Shown here: piece by piece, positions 57,984 through 64,000 of the stretch | Position numbering within the stretch: position 1 is the first letter of the stretch | Layout of the letters: the number at the start of each line of letters is the position of its first letter | Origin: Anarhynchus alexandrinus | Taxonomy: Eukaryota > Chordata > Aves > Charadriiformes > Charadriidae | DNA: 64,000 nt | NCBI GenBank assembly: GCA_008711295.1 | Contig: VUYV01000101.1 | Span: 2,214,651 to 2,278,650, forward strand | Direction: 5' to 3' | Notes under the pieces: model-generated | The model's database searches: none | What the model was told of the DNA's origin: nothing | The model's input: only the letters and a program-made list of their open reading frames with translations | Program-made: the position numbers and the translations under genes

Positions 57984-60900
57984 ATTAATAGTGACACATT
58001 ATTAGCACCTGTTTATCTGTCTAACCCACTGTATTTATTTCTGTGAAGTGACTACAGTTCAGTGGAAGAAATTATATAGTAGGGCATTTTTGGGGGTACC
58101 TTGATGACCAACATCTATCTCAACTATTCATCATATGTGCACTCAAAAACCTCACAACATTCCACACTAAATTAGAGATATTTAAAATAGTTTGTTCTCA
58201 CGTTTGCAAGGTTGTCAGGAAAAGAAAAATTGAGAACATGTTCACGTCAAGCGTGTTGTGGTGAATTGATTTTGTTCCGTGAAAGTATGGTGACTGACTT
58301 TAAGTATTTTTATCAGATTTTCCAAAGCATACCAGTATACTGTATCATGCTCTTTGTTATCATTGTGTGTTCAGAGTAATTTAAGAATGTATTTCTTTTG
58401 TGCATTGAGCAAGAAGTTTGTTTCAGTGGGTTCTTTCAGCTACTTTGAATTAAATTCTGTCTGGAAAAAAGAATTCTATACGTTGTGAACATCAAGATGT
58501 CACTTCTAAAAGTTTTAAGAGCTTTTAAGTTTAAACAATGACAGAGATGCACTGATCAGGCTACTTCTGTCCACAGGGAGCACATCAGAGTTCCAGTTGC
58601 AGTAGCAGCTTTGGGTACTGCTGCAGTTCTCCCTCACGCTAGCAGAACAGCAAAAGACCAGCTATTCACAGCAAACACATTATTGAAGCTAGTTTTATTT
58701 TCTGTTTGTGAATTGTTTACTGTCAGGCATTGCTTTTTTCATGGAGTTGTTGATAATTTTGATTTTTTTCAGTATAGACTATTATAGGAGCGTTTTCACC
58801 CTACAGATTACTCACAAATTATATTCTGTGACAGTTCTTGATTTGTTATTCATGCTGGGATTGCTCAGCTAAGGCAAATAGTTTTAGTTTGTTTTGTAAC
58901 TGGATGACTCCTAAATCCGCCAAGAGGTTCTGATTTAACACTATGAATAATTTTGCCTGTATACTAATGTGAAGTTTTGTATAAGCCATCACAGCCACTT
59001 AATGCGTTCCCTGACCTTCCGTGCTTGTATGAGCACTCCCAGGAAACCGCCTGCTGGTTGCAAATGTCTGAGGAGCATATCTGCGCTTTCTCAGGGGTCA
59101 GATGCAGCCAGGATCTGACTTGAGTGACGATGGTATGGCGGTACATTGTCTGGTTTGTCATCTGACCCAGAAGATGTGGCATACCAGGCAGTGTGGATGG
59201 TGAGGAGAGTGCCATGGATTCCTGTTAAATCTGTTCTGGGTCATCGTACAGAGCACTGAGGATGATCTTTTTGTTATTGCACTATCACCTCACTTCTAAG
59301 CGAGAATTCTTTCCATTCAGCCTTCAGTTCCCTAAGGCTCCTATCAGTCTTGATACTGTAGAGTTTGGGATACAGTGTACCTAATAAGTATGCTGTTCTC
59401 TTCATAATTCTGTTCATTTTCCTGTGCAGCTTCAGTGAACTTACACTATTTAAAACAGAGGAAATTTTTTTCTGTTCTTCAAAGACCGAAAAGTCCCATC
59501 TGTGAAGTGTGTGGTTGATAATTCGTATGCCTCATGTGGATTTTCTCTCATATATTTGTCTACTTTCAAAGATATCTTTTAAATTATAATACCATTTAAA
59601 CTAGTATACATCTATTATGATGGGCCCTTAGTTGTTATTTTAGCTTATTTTTAAGCTATAACTGTGGAAAAAAAGAATGAAAAACTGCATAGAAATGTCT
59701 CTATTTCAAATATAAATGTATCTACTTTTGAACTACATGAATTAATTTACAAACAGGGGTGGGTGCATCCTGTAAAAAAAAAAATTAAAATAATTCTTCA
59801 CAGCTGTAGAGTATTTCACCTCATAGGAGGTGAAATCTTTATACTGTTACAGACTTCAAAAGATGACATGACCAAGCTAACTGGCAAGTCTCTTTCCAAG
59901 ATGTTTTTTCTTAAAATAAATTTAAGTAAGTTGAATTCTTGGCATCTTTTATAATCAGGGCTGATTCCAACTGAAAAATTAATATAGTACAAAGTTAGCA
60001 TTAATAGTAGTGTTGGTAAACTCTGCTTATTTAAAGCTTAACACTTCTTTTTTTCTTGCTTTTTATAGACATACGTGGTATCTTGATTAACTTATAAGTA
60101 GAAGCATCTCCTGGTATGTAGCCATGTGGCTTAATACATTTCATAAACTTAGAAAGCTCAATCTTAAAAGTAGTTAAAAGCTTTTCTCCTGTAAGTCCTA
60201 CTGGTACTCTGGCTCAAAACCTTTTCTGGTGGTGAAGTCTGTGGACACAGAAGCATTTTCATACCAGATGAACAATAAACAAATTTATTAAATGTGCATT
60301 GCGGGCTGATGATTATGGACAATGGTTAAATTATGTAACTGCCTAGGGCTACAGCTATACAGTGAGTTACCCAAGCGATCTCATAACTGCTGGAACATCT
60401 GCAAGAAGGTATCTGTGCTTTTGTATACGTACCGTCCTTCTTGATAGTGGAATTATAATACCCCAAGTAGTGGGTTCAGTTCTCGCTATTAAATTTAGCT
60501 GATACACTTAGACCTTAATCCAGGTGCTCAACAATCGGACTAGATCTTGTAACTTTTATGTTTTTCAAAACATGGTATTTAAATTTTTATCTGTTCTTCA
60601 GTGGTATCTGTTACTATCTGACTCTTTAGAAATATTACTATTTGGCTTTCCATTACTCACATTTGTTGAAGCTTACCTGTTTGGTCTGACCACTTTTAAT
60701 GGTATGGTCCCTTCCTAAGAAAAAATGGTGTTTCTATTATTTTTTGACTGAACATACAGAACACCCAGGTGTCTTTTATTAATGCCAACTTTTCCTCTGC
60801 CACAAGATGAGGCAGGGAAGCCGAAGCCTGCTTTATCCTCTTCAAAGAAGTTGCAACCTAGAACGTCTGGCAAGAGTGCTTGAAAACCTGTCTTGCCAGA

Positions 60901-63900
60901 CTTGTTTCAGTAAGAACAACTTCCATTTTTTAGACCTAAGTTTATTCATGCAGGGGCTGTAATATTCCTCAATTGTTGCAGATCAACCTCCCCACATACA
61001 TTGATTGTCTAAGTTGCTTGATTACTGTCAAACCCTAATCTCAGTCAAGAACCAGTAATGAGCTCTTTGGCTTACAGAAATTCAAGGCTGCCTCTGCATC
61101 CAAGTCCTTAAGCTGTCCAGAGCAACTAAGTCTCCCTTTTCAAGATCTGGAAGCTTAGTTATGTCCTTCTGCTAATATTAAATTGAATTGGCTTATATAC
61201 ATAGATCCACAGCTGCTTGGTATGATGAACTCCAGTGACTATAGAGGCAACTTTAGTTAGAGTTACTTAAGTATAGAGTACTTAAGTTAGGCTAGGCACA
61301 AAGTTTTGCATTCAAACTGTACTGTATTTCAGTCTACTGGTATAATCAATGTCCTTGTGACTAGTACTTTTACTTCCTCGTGCAGGAAAAGTCCAGCATT
61401 CTACCCACTGAAAATACTTTATGCATAGTTGTGTCTACATTTATGTTATTTTTCATTATCCTGTGTATTAGAAACAGGAGGTGAATGTCACATGTTCCTC
61501 CCAACCTTCTCCCCTGACATATAATACATGAGATTCAAGCAAATACAGAAGGTTCCCAGAGGATGACACAGAGGAGAAGAAATGAAATTTAGACTTTGCA
61601 TATGGTATTAATATGTAGGCACAGTGGTTCCTGCAAGCATTTCCACTTAAAAATTATTTTGTTGTGTTAAAGTGGGCAGAGAAAGCAGATGAAAGGTGAT
61701 CCTTTTCAGGGGCTTTGTGCTTTACCCAGTGCCATGTTGTCTCTACAGAGCTAACAGCGAATACTAGCAGTGCCTCTACACTATCCCATGAATAAATTCA
61801 GGATGTTTAATATTTTGCATGATTCATAGCTCAATGAAATGACAAGAAATTCCATATCCACAATGGACTAATAAATTTGCTTTAATTCACTCTACACTAA
61901 ATTCCCATCTTTAATTGTTTCCTGAAAAAAGTCATCATTATTTTCTAGGAGGCCATTTTCCATCTTTTCAGTGATTCCATTAGGAAATCAATATCATTAA
62001 AGAATATCTGCAACATCCTCTAATTTCTGAGATATTTTCACCCTGTTCAAACTTAATGAGAAGTTTTGATACTACTTGTGTATTAAGTTGTAAGGAGGGT
62101 TAGCCCACACTAAATTTCTAAGGGGCTTGTATATGGAAATGATGTTTGCACACATGAATGAAGTTAAGGGTATATTAAATGCTGAAATTCACAGAGCTAA
62201 TGGACACCTTTTGTAAAAAAAAAATGTAGGTCAACAGGGTGTTGAGTTAGCGAGCTTGCTAGATTGGGGATTACCCAGCTGCTGTTCTAGACTGCTTTTC
62301 ACACCTTCAGCATAAAAGTCCATTGATGTTCTGTGGATTCGTATTGACTGGTTGTCCTCCAGCATGCTGTTTTAAAGGCTGGCGGACTGCTACGGTTGAG
62401 TCCTTTTCCAATTCTTGCTTCCTGGGGTTAAAAACATCATGTGCTGTTTGCATTACAGCACTCGCAGGTGTGTAGAGTGCCCTGTGCACCTGCCCAGGGC
62501 TGGGGAACTGGTCGTTGCTGGTGTCTCCTGAGCTCTGAAGCAAAGGGTCAGGAAGCTGATCATCACAACAAGGATGCATTTGAAGTCAGTGCTAAAAAGA
62601 CGCAGTTACAGATGAAGGTAAGGGAGTCTCTACCGGCTTAAAAGAAAACTAGAGATTGCACTTTACTTCCTTTTATCACAGAGAACGGAGTATGACCTTA
62701 CTCAGAAGTAACATCAATTTGCGTTTTATTGTGCATAACACCAGATGAACAGAGCCACTAAGGACTTCAGTAGTAACCAGGGCATCAGTGAGGAATACCA
62801 CTCTTTTCAACAAAAGAAACCCAAGAACTCTCAAAAGAAAACATCTACACCTGGTCCAAACCATTTAGATATCCTAAATTAAATTTTATCACACAGAACT
62901 CATATCAAGTGTTTTCATAAGTGTCTACTAAATATCACCACAGTGTTTGAACATTACCTAGTGGCTATTTTGCTCGCTGCATCCATGATCAAATGGCTTG
63001 GTAAGAGGAATCTTCCTTCTTTCCCACCTGACATCTGCCACAATTCCCTTTCTTGCTTCACATGCTTCTAATCATGATGTTTTGCTGCTGTTCTTGAAAT
63101 ATTCACATATTTCTTCCTCCCCTCCTTTTCACTTCCAGATGTTGTTTCTTTCAATGGCCTGATGCGGGAAATTTTCCTTGTGCCTCACATCTGAGGGGCA
63201 GCCTTGCGCTACCTGTCATCTCTCTTTTCACATGTCAGATTTAAAAAATAAAACCACACATTAAATCCTGTGATGAGCAAGTAGAGCTTAAAACTAATTT
63301 GTCCAATGCACTGCTAGGAGATAGAGCTTTCACATTATCAGATACAGTTTATAATACAGTCTGAACTGTATTTTGAAGGATTTTCATCACTTCTTATGAA
63401 AAGAGAGATTTTACAGTGTTCTACCCAGACATTTCTTCCTGGCATCAAAAATAGCATTCAAACAGTAAATAAACTGATTAGGATACACATGAAAATGCAT
63501 TCAGGTAGGAAGGCAGCAGTAATGTGAACAAGAGGATGCTCTGAACCCCTAAGGCTCCAAATAATTATTATAAGACTCCATTTCTTTCACAGCAGACTTT
63601 CTGCAGGAGACACAAAATAGATTTTAAGGTACAGTGAGTGCTTTATTTTGGATCAATGGGACCAGACAAAGCTGCTTTGTTATTTTGTTTAAGTTTTTCC
63701 TTTAATCCTTCAGCTGCTCATGGGAGTGGACCCTTCTGGTGAATAATATTAATTCACCTCCTGTCGAGCTTTCCTTTGGTTTCCTAAGTGGATACTTCCT
63801 CTGGTTTTTGGTCACAGGGATCAGTGACACGTCAGCCAAAGGAAAGGCAGCCATTAAATTCATGTGCAATTGTTAACATTTTTCCTCTCAACTGTCCTGT

Positions 63901-64000
63901 TTCTAACTCAGCCTTTGTTTTTCCTAAAAATCACAACACGAGATGCAAAGTAGAACCCTATTCCTAAAACCCTGGACAATTCACTTACTTTCCTTACTCA
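57984..64000. other. Unique non-coding sequence to the right edge
   Basis: No transposon body, RNA gene or supported exon in 6 kb. There is a perfect inverted repeat at 59813-59836. The 83-codon minus frame at 58964-59215 lies in a slightly CpG-richer patch but has no known domain. The last 300 bases (63.7-63.9 kb) look like preserved non-coding sequence and are raised as a finding. Confidence 0.5.

Noticed and set aside
1..64000. CRISPR arrays, bacterial operons, phage or toxin-antitoxin systems
   Set aside because: No regularly spaced direct repeats, no ribosome-binding sites and no compact ORFs. Repeat content is that of a bird genome.

Overview
The window looks like non-coding, interspersed-repeat DNA from a bird, most likely a neognath. 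The evidence is the density of CR1 LINE 3' ends, which read in reverse complement as 'TCATAGAATCATAGAATGG' followed by 'TTTAGGTTGGAAAGGACC'. Two solo LTRs of the avian endogenous-retrovirus type with 'CATGGTTT ... AAACCATGACA' ends point the same way. The sequence is AT-rich with few CpGs, has no CpG island, and shows no operon-like gene packing, Shine-Dalgarno sites or long unique ORFs. It reads as a gene desert or one large intron.

Layout. 1-16.8 kb is mostly unique sequence with one young CR1 tail (6.73 kb), one ancient CR1 relic (9.4-9.9 kb), a small AT-rich minisatellite (8.1 kb) and homopolymers. 16.8-24.2 kb is a repeat cluster. It holds a 1.25-kb CR1 fragment carrying a second, oppositely oriented CR1 tail inside it, a 1.4-kb CR1 fragment, a 503-bp solo LTR with an exact 5-bp target duplication, two short sense CR1 tails, an ancient sense CR1 relic, and an internally deleted CR1 in which ORF1 and the very start of ORF2 are joined to the 3' UTR at an N. 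24-57 kb is mostly unique, with short CR1 tails at 28.9, 29.9 and 46.2 kb, an ancient tRNA-like repeat region at 40.7-41.1 kb, a long T-rich tract with an N at 47.2-47.4 kb, and a 647-bp solo LTR at 53.1-53.7 kb. 57.4-58.0 kb is a CR1 fragment with an ORF2 C-terminal remnant. The rest is unique.

Coding content. The only open frames that can be tied to a known family are decayed CR1 ORF2 (reverse transcriptase C-terminal half) and CR1 ORF1 (esterase-like C-terminal block) remnants, all on the minus strand. No host gene could be identified. Two minus-strand segments deserve testing as exons. One at 44648-44789 is a 46-codon frame after an acceptor-like AG, with CpG retention and a proline run. 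The other ends at 24478 in a perfect splice-donor consensus. Their products are not recognised.

No rRNA, tRNA gene, CRISPR array, operon or bacterial mobile element is visible. No new biological system can be claimed from the sequence. The strongest leads are the candidate 46-codon exon, the ORF2-deleted CR1 and the tRNA-like ancient repeat region.
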